DNA of 64,000 nucleotides from Eleginops maclovinus (taxonomy: Eukaryota > Chordata > Actinopteri > Perciformes > Eleginopidae): NCBI RefSeq assembly GCF_036324505.1, contig NC_086354.1:23282207-23346206 (forward strand). Reading direction: 5' to 3'. The notes beneath the pieces are model-generated. The model made no database searches, was not told where the DNA came from, and worked only from the letters and a program-made list of their open reading frames with translations. The translations under genes were made by a program, and so were the position numbers. Shown here one piece after another: positions 33,071 to 43,990 of the stretch (positions are counted from its first letter, which is position 1; each line of letters opens with the position of its first letter).

Positions 33071-33420
33071 GTAAGGACGCAAACGTACCGCCTTTCTGCA
33101 CACTTTTGTGTATGCGTGTATCTGCACCAGTAAAAACCATGTAATCATATAACCATTTTTACCTTTATAATTTGATATATCAGACTCGATGTGATTCCTA
33201 TAGCAGCATCCTAGCATAGATATAAAAGGAAAGTCAACACTGGTGTGTGGTACCTGGGCTGACTGGTGATAAGAAGCTAATGCAAACAAGGTCACTCATA
33301 TGTATACGAGTGAATCTTTGGAGTTAGATTTAAATAATATACTACTAATTTCGTTCGGCCAAGGCGGTAGATGTCAAACACCTGGCTCTCTGACTTTATC
33401 TACTAAAACTTGCTAACTAG
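33071..33420. other. putative intron 1 sequence
   Basis: Begins with the GTAAGG donor of the 32908-33070 exon. Nothing else recognised. Confidence 0.4.
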
Positions 33421-33603
33421 CCTGGCTACGGATACAAGCTAGTTATGGAGCCTAGTTCACAACACCGCCAGACATATCGGGACAATTACCTTAAAATGAC
33501 GACCAGAATCTCCTCTTATGTTCTTTATCCGCTGTTGGCGTATGCCCTGATCATTTGGGAAGCGGTGAAAGGTGTGTCCTCTGTGCGACTATTTCCTGTG
33601 TGA
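33421..33603 (+). other. small open frame with a hydrophobic segment, possible exon
   Basis: Open from a possible acceptor (CTAACTAG at 33413-33420) through an ATG at 33445. It encodes a hydrophilic start then ISSYVLYPLLAYALIIW, which could be a single membrane segment. A GTGTGT donor-like word follows AAAG at 33571. Its phase does not match the phase-1 end of the exon at 33070. Could be an upstream exon of something else, or chance. Confidence 0.15.
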
Positions 33604-33864
33604 TGAAGTGCATTGGGGCACACAGCAGTGAGGACTACCGGAAGTCGTAGGTGTACCCCTCAGGCTCGTTCGAGGTGAATAAGGCGAATTTATGATATCT
33701 TATACAACTCTTCTGAGGTTTATTAGTTATTAAACACGTGATAGTATTATTGCAGCGTCAATGAGTGAGAGGTAGAGGCGGTGTGTTTTTAACTCCACCA
33801 GTCATTGTCCCTCTACTCATATATACGATATACTATTAGCTACATGCTAACTGAGGCTAAAAAC

Positions 33865-33904
33865 AATGACATCCGGTCCGTCGGGAAACGGACCGGATGT
33901 CATT
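33865..33904. repeat. perfect 17-bp GC-rich inverted repeat, 6-nt loop
   Basis: AATGACATCCGGTCCGT (33865-33881), loop CGGGAA, and the exact complement to 33904. It lies ~0.8 kb inside the putative first intron. No matching second copy was seen, so it is not obviously a transposon end. Confidence 0.92.
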
Positions 33905-35339
33905 TAATGTTCCGTTTCAATTATTTTTTTTACTCTTAGGCTACATGTGGCACAAAGTAAACACCAAATAGGACCTTTCTGTTTTCATATGACATGTTTT
34001 TGTTGAGTGCTTTCCATCTCTGGAGTAATTTACTTATTTGCTGACATCCTCTGGAGTTCTATTTCTCGAGTACATCGTGGTATCTTAATGAAGTATCCAG
34101 CTGCTAATGTGCATACAGTAATAATTGGGCCTGTGGGATCTGTATAGTATAATAAGTGCACATATGCATTCCTATATCTCTGGTGATAAAACTGGAGCTT
34201 TTATTGTGTGTTGGGCTTGTATTTTGACAGCCTGTGGTGAGCAACACATATTGGAGAAATATGACAATCTATTCTGACTGCCTCCCCAACATGCATTGCA
34301 CACACTGCAGTCCTGTCAGTCAGCGTATTACACACACAGACCCTCTGCACTGCTGCTGGTCCCTCTCTTCCCTCCCTTCGCTTCACGCTGCTTTTCATTT
34401 CAGCACTCACAGCAGGTGCCAAGGAACAGACTCCCTGGCTTAATGCTGGGCTCATTTCCCAGGCCAAGACTTTATTGATTGATATAGAGTACAATTACAT
34501 AACCCACAATGCATCTCCCCCCGCCAGTTATTAGTATAATTTCCTTTATTTCGCCCTCCGTGAACTCTGAGGGAGCGCCGCAGGCCACCATCTCTGACTG
34601 TCTCTTTCGTCTGAGTGCTGAGCATTAAAGTCCTGACCCGCGGTTTCAAGGTGCCCCGGCTGCCCGACTCGTTTAACTTTGACAATTACATGACTTGAAA
34701 TGACAGCATGATTCTTTCTTCTCTCCGTCTCATGTCTTGCTACAGGTCCTGAGGTAAAATAAGCCCCGTAATGAGAAGTAATAATATCAGATCAATATGT
34801 TCCGTACCTAATGTTCTCGCACAGCGAAGGAAAAGATATCCGAGCGTCTCGTGAGGAAATATCTGCCGGCGGAGATAATTTGGGTTCTTTCATTATGATT
34901 TATTGAAAATACATTCTTCCAATAAGTCACCAGATCCACACTGGAGGTTAACGGACAAAATATTCTCATCTATTAGCCTAAATCCTGCTCCCAATTTGGG
35001 ACTGGTCTGAGGTCTAGATGCCTTGTCTGCTATGAATTGAACGTTTTGGAAAATGCCAAGCTGATCTCTTTACTGTGTTTGGACAGGGCTGGTGTCGTGT
35101 CAAGCCAACAGCTTAGCCTTGTATGCCAAAGCAAAAGCTTTACAGGAGCTGACTGAACAGAAGCTGTAGTCTGCCATAAAGTCTTATATAGTAGATGAGT
35201 CAGTTAATATCTTGCTCATTGTGTGAGAGACTAAAAGTAATCTTTCCAAGACTTCCAGATGCAACTGTGCAAACATTCAGCGATCCTTAAAGTGCTTCTA
35301 AGTTTACTTCAGTCAACAGAGTCCAAACTAAACATGGAG
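33905..35339. other. non-coding; complex stretch 34690-34900
   Basis: 34690-34900 includes a good polypyrimidine tract and acceptor (CTCATGTCTTGCTACAG) followed eight bases later by a donor-like GTAAAA, then non-repetitive AT-mixed sequence that may be a conserved element. No ORF is supported. Confidence 0.3.
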
Positions 35340-35790
35340 AAGTGATTATGCGCCAAATATCTGGAACAAACTCCCAGAAAACTACAACTCTTACCTCTTT
35401 TAAATCAAGAGTGATTACTTTTCTCTTCACCGCTGTCTTTTATTAAATTAAATAACTATTTAGTTCACTTTTTCGTACTCTTCTAACTATTATTCTTGTA
35501 ATTTATACTTCTGTTATTGTATTTTGGCTTGTTTCATTTGTATTTCCTAGGGTTAGGGTTAGGGATGAGGTTTGTTAACCCTCAGTTTTAGACAAGTTTA
35601 GATATACTTTACTGATTGGCAGTTCACCCACTTTACAAAAAAGCAAAATAGGTCAGTAGCCATGCAGGTATGTTGGTTTTATATCACCAAGTTATATGAT
35701 ATGTGCACTATACCGTATATCATATAGGCTAGCACTTTGCATTGTCTTGTGTTGAAAGATGCCATATAAATAAACGTGCATGCCTTACCC
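35340..35790 (+). mobile_element. L2-like LINE 3' end, degraded
   Basis: AATATCTGGAACAAACTCCC then CTTACCTCTTTTAAATCAAG reads as the decayed 'IWNKLP...FKS' end of fish L2-type ORF2. It is followed by an AT-rich 3' UTR and finally GCCATATAAATAAACG near 35761. A GGGTTAGGGTTAGGG spot lies inside at 35550-35564. Confidence 0.5.
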
Positions 35791-37374
<1,584 letters not shown>

Positions 37375-37446
<72 letters not shown>

Positions 37447-37449
37447 GAC
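37375..37449 (+). repeat. (GTCT)n microsatellite, ~18 units
   Basis: Second TGTC-type tetranucleotide tract of the window, slightly degenerate at the end (CTGACTGACG). Confidence 0.97.
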
Positions 37450-37692
37450 TGACGACCATTTTTCTTTCTATTTCTCTCAGAAGTCCTTCAGCTTTATGCA
37501 ACTGCTAGACTCATTTGCTAAAGTACCCTTTTAATGTTGGTGACAATGCACCTTTGAAATAATCCAACAGGAATACAAAAGACGTGGTTTTCTTCAGAAA
37601 TCATCCAAATTAAATAAAACATCAATGAACCAATATTCAATAAAAGCCTGTTGGTTTGATATATTGGTAGAAACCATAATCAATACCACTTA
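37450..37692. other. non-coding spacer
   Basis: Nothing recognised between the two microsatellites. Confidence 0.4.
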
Positions 37693-37696
37693 GACA

Positions 37697-37768
<72 letters not shown>
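37693..37768 (+). repeat. (AC)n microsatellite
   Basis: About 38 units with one early C insertion. Confidence 0.97.
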
Positions 37769-37769
<1 letters not shown>

Positions 37770-38699
37770 TCATGCAAGTTCTTTTGATGAAGACGTACAA
37801 CATTTAAAAAGATACCTCTCACACCAACGATGTGGTCTCTCTCACCGCCGACATGCCTATTCATGTAGGGGGGCGTCGCTATTAACAGAACACATCAATA
37901 ACAATACCAGTGCTCCCATTGTCTCCCAAACATAATTATATTATCCATCATGCTCTCTGGCACACATGGAAACACGGCTGGGGAGTCTCGCATGGGCTGC
38001 TGGTCCACCAGCATTACCATAGATAATGTTTAATTATGCTAATTTGATTGCAATCATTTTGAACAGTGACAACATGCTTGAGCTAATTAATATTTATAAG
38101 ACGGAGCTCAAGAAGTTAATTGTGCTTTATGAGTGTGTTGGGGAAGTTGTGTTTGGGAACTGGATGTGGAAGGGATGACTGGACTGTGTGGCGGAAGGGA
38201 GAGAAAGGGAAGGGAGGGAGGGTGAGTGGAAATCTGTTGCAACTGATGATCTGTCACTGACTCATTTGATGGCGTTCACAGACTGGAAGTGCGCTTGATT
38301 TACATCCGTTAACGTACTTAATAAGCCAAGGCGATCTGCAGGTTTATTTAATTTTTTTGCAGTTTTTCCTTCGCTTCGAAAGAGATTTATTCCTGAAGTC
38401 ACGGCTACATCCAGTCAGGGCGGAATTAAAAACAGGATACAAGGATGATAACACAATTACATTATGAATCATTCAGAGTAGTTCATCAAGAGCAGATGTC
38501 ACTTCATCAGTACCACTTGATTAACATCTCTAAATGAAATTGAACTGCTCGTTTATTCTTCAGCCATCACTTTCTAAATTTAGTCTTCAATGTATTCCCT
38601 CCCTTGTTACACGCTGCCAGTAAAAGCAGTGACAATTAGGGTTAGGGTTGGGCTTTATGTAATGCAAACATACATTTTAGATTAGATAAGATGTACTGT
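37769..38699. other. possible conserved non-coding element near 37985-38135
   Basis: 37985-38135 is rich in TAAT/ATTA words in non-repetitive context: GATAATGTTTAATTATGC, TTTGATTGCAATCATTT (a near-palindrome) and GAGCTAATTAATATTTATAA. This is the best enhancer-like stretch in the window by appearance. The rest is unremarkable apart from GGGTTAGGGTTGGG at 38639-38652. Confidence 0.4.
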
Positions 38700-39205
38700 T
38701 GTCCACATTCCAATTTATGTTTAGGAATTTCCCTTTCCTGTAGTGTGTAGTTTAGGTTTTAGTGCATGTAAATGGTCTGGAGAGGCTAAAATCCTCAAGC
38801 AAAGCCCCTACAGACTGAGCTACTGCCTTCCCAGCAATCAGAAACTGAGTGGGAGCTCAATGGTCAGTGTTGAGAACTCTGTGGTGTGTTATACAGGTTT
38901 TAGTGCATGTAAATGGGCTGCAGAGGTTAAAATCCCATAGTTCCCTCCAGAGGTAGTTACCCACCCACCCTGCCTGAAGCGCCTCCATTTGACTCCTTTG
39001 TTTTCTTCAAAAACATAATGACATCAGTTTGGAATATTGCTCTTCTATTGCCTCCAACACTTTGTATGTGATAGGCTAAGGGGCGGGACATCTGTAAGCC
39101 AATCACAACAGAGCACTTTTTGAACATTAAAGCAGGTAAACATGCCACAGTAGAGGCACACAAAATAAATACAAACCTGAAAATGAGCATAGTGGGGTCT
39201 CCTTA
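38700..39205 (-). mobile_element. MITE copy D (reverse) with internal SINE head and partial duplication
   Basis: From its right end inward: CTGAAAATGAGCATAGTG (39177), GGCGGGACATCTGTAAG, CCTCCATTTGACTCC, TAAAATCCC and TTTTAGTGCATGTAAATGG, the antisense MITE. At ~38798-38885 is an antisense segment GACTGAGCTACTGCC ... TCAATGGTCAGTGTTGAG, the SINE head plus the same linker as at 23045-23110. The MITE segment TTTTAGTGCATGTAAATGG occurs on both sides of it (38757 and 38899), so ~50 bp is duplicated around the insert. Confidence 0.75.
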
Positions 39206-39779
39206 AGCTATATTGAATTAAAAACGGATCTTTTTTTCATCATTCTGTATTCATGTGTCTCTCAGAAGACTCCAAACTTGTGAAGTCTAATACCTAAGAG
39301 CCACAGAACCTCTGACTTCAATCAAATTCGATAGCCTCTGTGTGTCTGTGTTTCCAGAATATGGAGGAAAAGCTTTACAGAAACAAGCTTGTGAATCCGA
39401 GATGAATGTATAAAATGCTGCTGCTGCTCAGTAAAGCTGTCCTGTTGGATAAATCAAAAATGTTGGAAAGCAACCCGACAGTATTAATAGATCAGATCTG
39501 AACGCTTTCCTCATGTGTAGGTTTTATATTTTGAGTCAGATGAGCTGGACGGATGAATACATTCTGTTCTCCTCTGCAGACTGTAGAATTTGTCTTGAAA
39601 TTGCAGACAGATGCCCTTTGACTTGTGTCTCACTGGAATATCCTCCCTCTTTACTCCCTTTCTTTCTCACACACATAAATGAACACACTCACTTTCACTC
39701 TCACACACACTGGCGTATATCTCTTTAGAGGTAAGTGCCGGGTTAAATTTCAGGCGGATCATTTCTCACTGTCAGTAAT
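39206..39779. other. non-coding, nothing recognised
   Basis: No gene or repeat beyond short CA-rich spots near 39666-39710. Confidence 0.4.
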
Positions 39780-39990
39780 GCACATAACCCGAGCACAGAG
39801 TCAGGGCTGATGGGTAACACGATTACTTATTATGCCTTTCCACGAGGGGAGAAACGAGATTAAAAGTTGCCCTTTTACATCTTGGGGAACAGCAGCCCGG
39901 CACACGGCGGCCGTGTCAGGCGCTGGCAGCTCACTGCAGAGTGCAGCTCATAATCCATCTTGATCTCATTAGGACGGCACGGCTGAGTTT
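39780..39990. other. possible conserved non-coding element
   Basis: Complex, non-repetitive sequence with ACACGATTACTTATTATGCC, GCACACGGCGGCCGTGTC (near-palindrome, 39900-39917) and CTCATAATCCATCTTGATC, a PITX/OTX-like TAATCC site. No coding evidence. Confidence 0.3.
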
Positions 39991-40140
39991 TTACTGAAAT
40001 GTTCCTTTAGATGCTGCCACAGGAATGCAGAAAGGCTTTTTTGATTCAGACGACGCATCCATACTTTCAGCTGACTAAGCGTGAAAGGGTTGAGCGCTGT
40101 GCACGCCAGCATTGGCAAGAAAGGGAGAGAGGCTGGAAAA

Positions 40141-40142
<2 letters not shown>

Positions 40143-40174
<32 letters not shown>
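40143..40174 (+). repeat. (GT)n microsatellite
   Basis: About 16 units. Confidence 0.95.
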
Positions 40175-40178
<4 letters not shown>

Positions 40179-40199
40179 ACTTAACAGCTCCACTAGTTT

Positions 40200-40570
40200 A
40201 AAGCGGACATATTAAGCTAATCTTCAGGCTCATGTCTCCATGATTTAATGTTCAGAAAGCTCCTTATTTTTCTCATACTGCCTGTGCAGCAGCACCTCTT
40301 TTCACCCTCTGTCTGAAACCAGAGCCCTCTGTTGTGATTGGTCAACTGGTTAGAGCCCTTTAGCCTATGGCGTACAATGTGTTAGAGTGCTAGCCAATAG
40401 AAGTGCAGGTGTTACATAGTGAGTCACTATGTTCTGAAAGTAAACAATGGAGTCCAATAGAGGCGTTTCAGGGAGTGTGTGGTGGAGATAAACAACTTTG
40501 GAGACCATTTACATGCAATAAAAACCTAGAACACACTTCAGGAAGGGAAACCCCAAAGTGTAAATGGGGC
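40200..40570 (+). mobile_element. MITE copy E (forward)
   Basis: Landmarks in order: ATATTAAGCTAATCTTCAGG, CTCCATGATTTAATGTTC, CACCCTCTGTCTGAAACC, TGTGATTGGTCAACTGG, AGTCCAATAGAGGCGTTTC and CCATTTACATGCAATAAAAA, ending ACCCCAAAGTGTAAATGGGG. Internal deletions relative to copies B and F. Confidence 0.8.
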
Positions 40571-40669
40571 TGTTGACTAGCAATCAGTGAAGTACATCGA
40601 AAGTTGAGGTTTGCGTTGCACAAACCCAAACCTTAACTCTAACCTTTTCATTACTGCTTTTACTGGCTG
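40571..40669. other. spacer between two MITE pieces
   Basis: Nothing recognised. Confidence 0.3.
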
Positions 40670-40745
40670 GATTTTAGCCTTTGCAGACCGTTTACATCCA
40701 CAAAAAACCTATAGAACTCACTCAAGGAAAGGGAAGATCCTTAAT
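40670..40745 (+). mobile_element. second MITE 3' fragment
   Basis: TTTTAGCCTTTGCAGACCG then TTTACATCCACAAAAAACC repeats the family's 3' landmarks 150 bp beyond copy E, indicating a second nested or tandem insertion. Confidence 0.65.
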
Positions 40746-41195
40746 AATAACAGGGCCTCTACAAAAATGTAGATATATTCTGAACAAGGACATTCCTGCC
40801 AGACATCATGTATTTAACGAAAATGGAAATAAGGCACGAGCCAGGATAAGTTTCAGTTTAAGGTCAGGGTTCGGATCGAAAGTACTTAAATAAGTTTAGC
40901 GATACAATAGAGGAATGAATACAGAGGAAAGTGCGGAGAGATTAAAAGAAACTCAATGGGGAGAGATACTGCACCGAGATAATGAGGAAGAAAGACAGAT
41001 GCTTGGACAGAGATTAGAGACATATTTTTTTCAGATTTAACTTGTAGCAACGTGCCGGGATCTAACATGACACCCTGCAACTCACCGTGCTGGTTTTCAT
41101 TCGCTCAATCAAGAAGAATCTCACTTTCACATTCTGGATTCCCATTTAAATGTCATGTCGTTTGTGGTTGTTGCATAACATCTGGCTGCACTTTA

Positions 41196-41198
<3 letters not shown>
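40746..41198. other. non-coding, nothing recognised
   Basis: No gene. Confidence 0.4.

Positions 41199-41270
<72 letters not shown>
41199..41270 (+). repeat. (GT)n microsatellite
   Basis: About 35 units. The 121-codon frame crossing it is an artefact. Confidence 0.97.
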
Positions 41271-41271
<1 letters not shown>

Positions 41272-41789
41272 AATATATCCTTGCTCGGATGTTGTTATGC
41301 CTAATCTTGGCAAGGGATTTCACTTTGCATCCAAACATATTGAGGAGATCAGGCTAACAAACAGTCAAATATTTATTCTGGATTCCTATTTGTTTAGAAA
41401 AGATCACTTTTCCAAATACTCTTCGTTCCGTCTTGATAGTTTCTTGAAGTTATCGTGCGAGACCCAACCGAGCGTGAACTGTTGGAGCTTTAAACGGCTT
41501 TCTATTATTTCGTAGTTAAACATTTATTTCCTTGCTGTCTTTGTTTCTGTTCAACTGCATTTTTATTTACTGTTGTTATTTCATAAGTCGTTTCTATGCT
41601 TTTATTTTGAAGGGGACTTTGGGCACTGGTTGATTGGGGTACCTGGTTTAATTGGAGACAGATGGTGGTGGGAGTACAGCACCAGTAGGCATATAGTTTT
41701 TTACCAGAACGAACAAGCACGCCATAGATGTAGAACATATGGGAAACTGTGTACTTTGGATCATCAAATAAATCTACAAAACTTCACAA
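41271..41789. other. non-coding, nothing recognised
   Basis: The frames at 41573-41794 (plus) and 41505-41738 (minus) overlap and show no family features. Confidence 0.35.
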
Positions 41790-42040
41790 AATGATAATTT
41801 TCTCCTAAAAAATCCGACTTTTTTTTCTCAAATTTCTGACTTTTTGTCTACATTTCAACTTTTTAAAAGGTCACACTATTTTTTCATTATTCTAACTCCT
41901 TCTCCATATGGCCCTTATAATCTTCTTTTAAACATTCACAGTTTTTGTCTCCCAATATTTCGACTTTTTTGTATTTCCAGTTATTGCTTCAAACTGATCA
42001 CTTTTTTCCTCAAAAATCTGCCTTTTTTTCTACGCTAACC
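41790..42040. repeat. T-rich degenerate repeat, second copy
   Basis: CTGACTTTTTGTC, TTCATTATTCTAACTCC, CCATATGGCCC and CTTCTTTTAAACATTCAC correspond in order to words in 22416-22930. No coding content. Confidence 0.6.
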
Positions 42041-42191
42041 ATCAAGGAATATCTCTGGTTTATGTTTTTAACTGCACTAGTGAACAATCTTTCAGTTGCA
42101 TAGGAACAGTTTGGTGTTCCAGGTATTAGTCAGTCTCAGGCGTGCAGGGAAAAAGACTTTGGGGTTTTTAGACTTTGATTTTGGATTGCAA

Positions 42192-42245
42192 AACCCTAAC
42201 CCTAACCCTAACCCTACCCTTACCCTAACCCTTACCCTAACCCTA
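42192..42245 (+). repeat. interstitial telomere-like repeat (CCCTAA)n
   Basis: Eight to nine CCCTAA-type units (AACCCTAACCCTAACCCT then variants with CCCTTA), i.e. vertebrate telomere sequence read on the C-strand. An opposite-sense GGGGTTAGGGTTA follows at 42277. Confidence 0.92.
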
Positions 42246-43267
42246 GATAATCAGAATTATTGATGAAGATGGAACGGGGTTAGGGTTACAGTCGAACATA
42301 CTTAGTCAAAATCCAACAATTCATCTTCTCTTAGACAGGGATCTTCCGCCTGAGATGAACTGGTAAATTATACATATTATGGATTGCATCTGCTCAGGTT
42401 GTCGGCGGTAAACTCTAAAAAACAAATGCAAACCAAAAGATAAAATATAAACCTAATTGGGTTCAAGTTAATTCTGCTTTAATTGATCAGCTACTTCTGT
42501 TTGTGTCATTTTATGGTATTGCGTAATTCCTGTTAATCAGCGCTAAGACGGAGCTTCCCTCGGGGACGGTTAGAGGATGACACATCACACTGAATCCTGT
42601 CACAAGCACTCAACATTAAAAAGGGGCAAGGTCCAGAGTCAGCGCCGCTCTAATCTCCATTTCATTATTAAAGTCTCTTCAGAGGTCTTTCCTCCGTGTT
42701 TAACAACGCTGAGACCCGTCCTATCTCCGCGGGTTCATTAACTACAGTACTGTGAGTGCAGGGTGGAAACATTTATTGGTTTCTATAGCAACATCATCTC
42801 ACCTCGGTGTTTTACTGCAGGGTTTATCCATTCGTCTTGTTCAAAGACTGACAGTCATCAATAGTGTGTGCCGCACAAAGAAGAGCTACTCGAGCAGATG
42901 ACATTTCTTATCTGATTGAACATTTCGTTCTTTATAAGCAACATTTCTTTTGCTTTCTCACGGTAAATACCTTTGAGATAACTCCTGCTTTGGCACTTCT
43001 TAACTTAGAGATTGTTAGTTTGATTGATTGATGACGGATGTTCGGCTGATTCGTTTACAGACAGGATGTAAATCACTCAGCTTTCAGATTGATTTTGTCA
43101 CTAACTGACAGATATTTTACACTGAATCTATCAACAGCTGTCTGGTTTTCCAGAGCGACTCAATACCAAATGACAGTTTGAACAAATTTAAATTCCCACC
43201 AATGTCAGGCAGAGGTCACCGAGTAGTTTTAACCTCCTATTATATTACATAATTACATCTGATTTTA
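42246..43267. other. non-coding; possible conserved stretch 42530-42760
   Basis: 42530-42760 is non-repetitive and CpG-bearing, with CTCTAATCTCCATTTCATTA and a TCTCCGCGGGTTCATTAAC word. No ORF of note. Enhancer-like by appearance only. Confidence 0.3.
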
Positions 43268-43405
43268 ATTTACACACGTCTGTCGGCCCTGGGGAGGGAT
43301 CCCTCCTCTGTCGCTCTCCCCAAGGTTTCTTCCATTTCCCCCGTTAACTGTGGGAAGTCTTTTGGAGCTTTGAGGGCTGTACAAATACACTTTGATTGAT
43401 TTGTC
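43268..43405 (+). mobile_element. LINE 3' tail (fish L2/CR1-like)
   Basis: GGAGGGATCCCTCCTCTGTC, GCTCTCCCCAAGGTTTCTTCC, then GGGCTGTACAAATACACTTTG is the familiar 3' UTR end of a fish LINE, slightly shortened. Confidence 0.65.
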
Positions 43406-43837
43406 TAAAGCTTTTATCCTTACACACTTCTATGTCATAGACTTGCCAACAGAGCACATTTGGATTAGGTCATTCAACCAAGAACACTTTGACATAGTGA
43501 CATGATGCATGCTAGCTTGTGATACAAACAAATCAACTCTTAACCCTGTAAAGCCCAAATATAGACACACTTTTTGACCTTTCAGATGTTGTTGTAGGAA
43601 GCCTGTGATGCAGCAGTGAAAGAGTTTTCACATTTTTTACGTTTTTCAAAGTTTTTACGTTGCTTGGTTTAGAGATTTGGAAGTTGTGTGAGTTTATGGC
43701 CAGACCGCAGGACCTATAAACACATCTAACCTTTTTTAGGATAACTTAAAGTGATGTTGGCCTTACAGGGTATTAAAAAATATTTTAAAAGTTAGGAAAG
43801 TAAGAATATGAACTGTCGTTGCAGCAGTGATTGCCAG
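43406..43837. other. non-coding, nothing recognised
   Basis: No gene. Confidence 0.4.
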
Positions 43838-43990
43838 CAGGAGGTGCATTGTCATAATTGCAGACGGTATGACTGTCTTTGCCTGTAGAGGGTGGCATCT
43901 GTATGTAGGTCTAAACTGCTCCTACTTTTACCTTTGGTGCCTGTAGGGGGCGCAGGTTGTTGCATGCAGTTTTGCAGATGAAATGTTCTG
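43838..43990 (+). repeat. three diverged 'GCCTGTAGGGGGC' units, last one CTCF-like
   Basis: TTGCCAGCAGGAGGTGC (43836-43852), TTGCCTGTAGAGGGTGG (43878) and GGTGCCTGTAGGGGGCGCAG (43936-43955) are spaced 40-60 bp apart. The last fits the CTCF core well. Confidence 0.5.
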
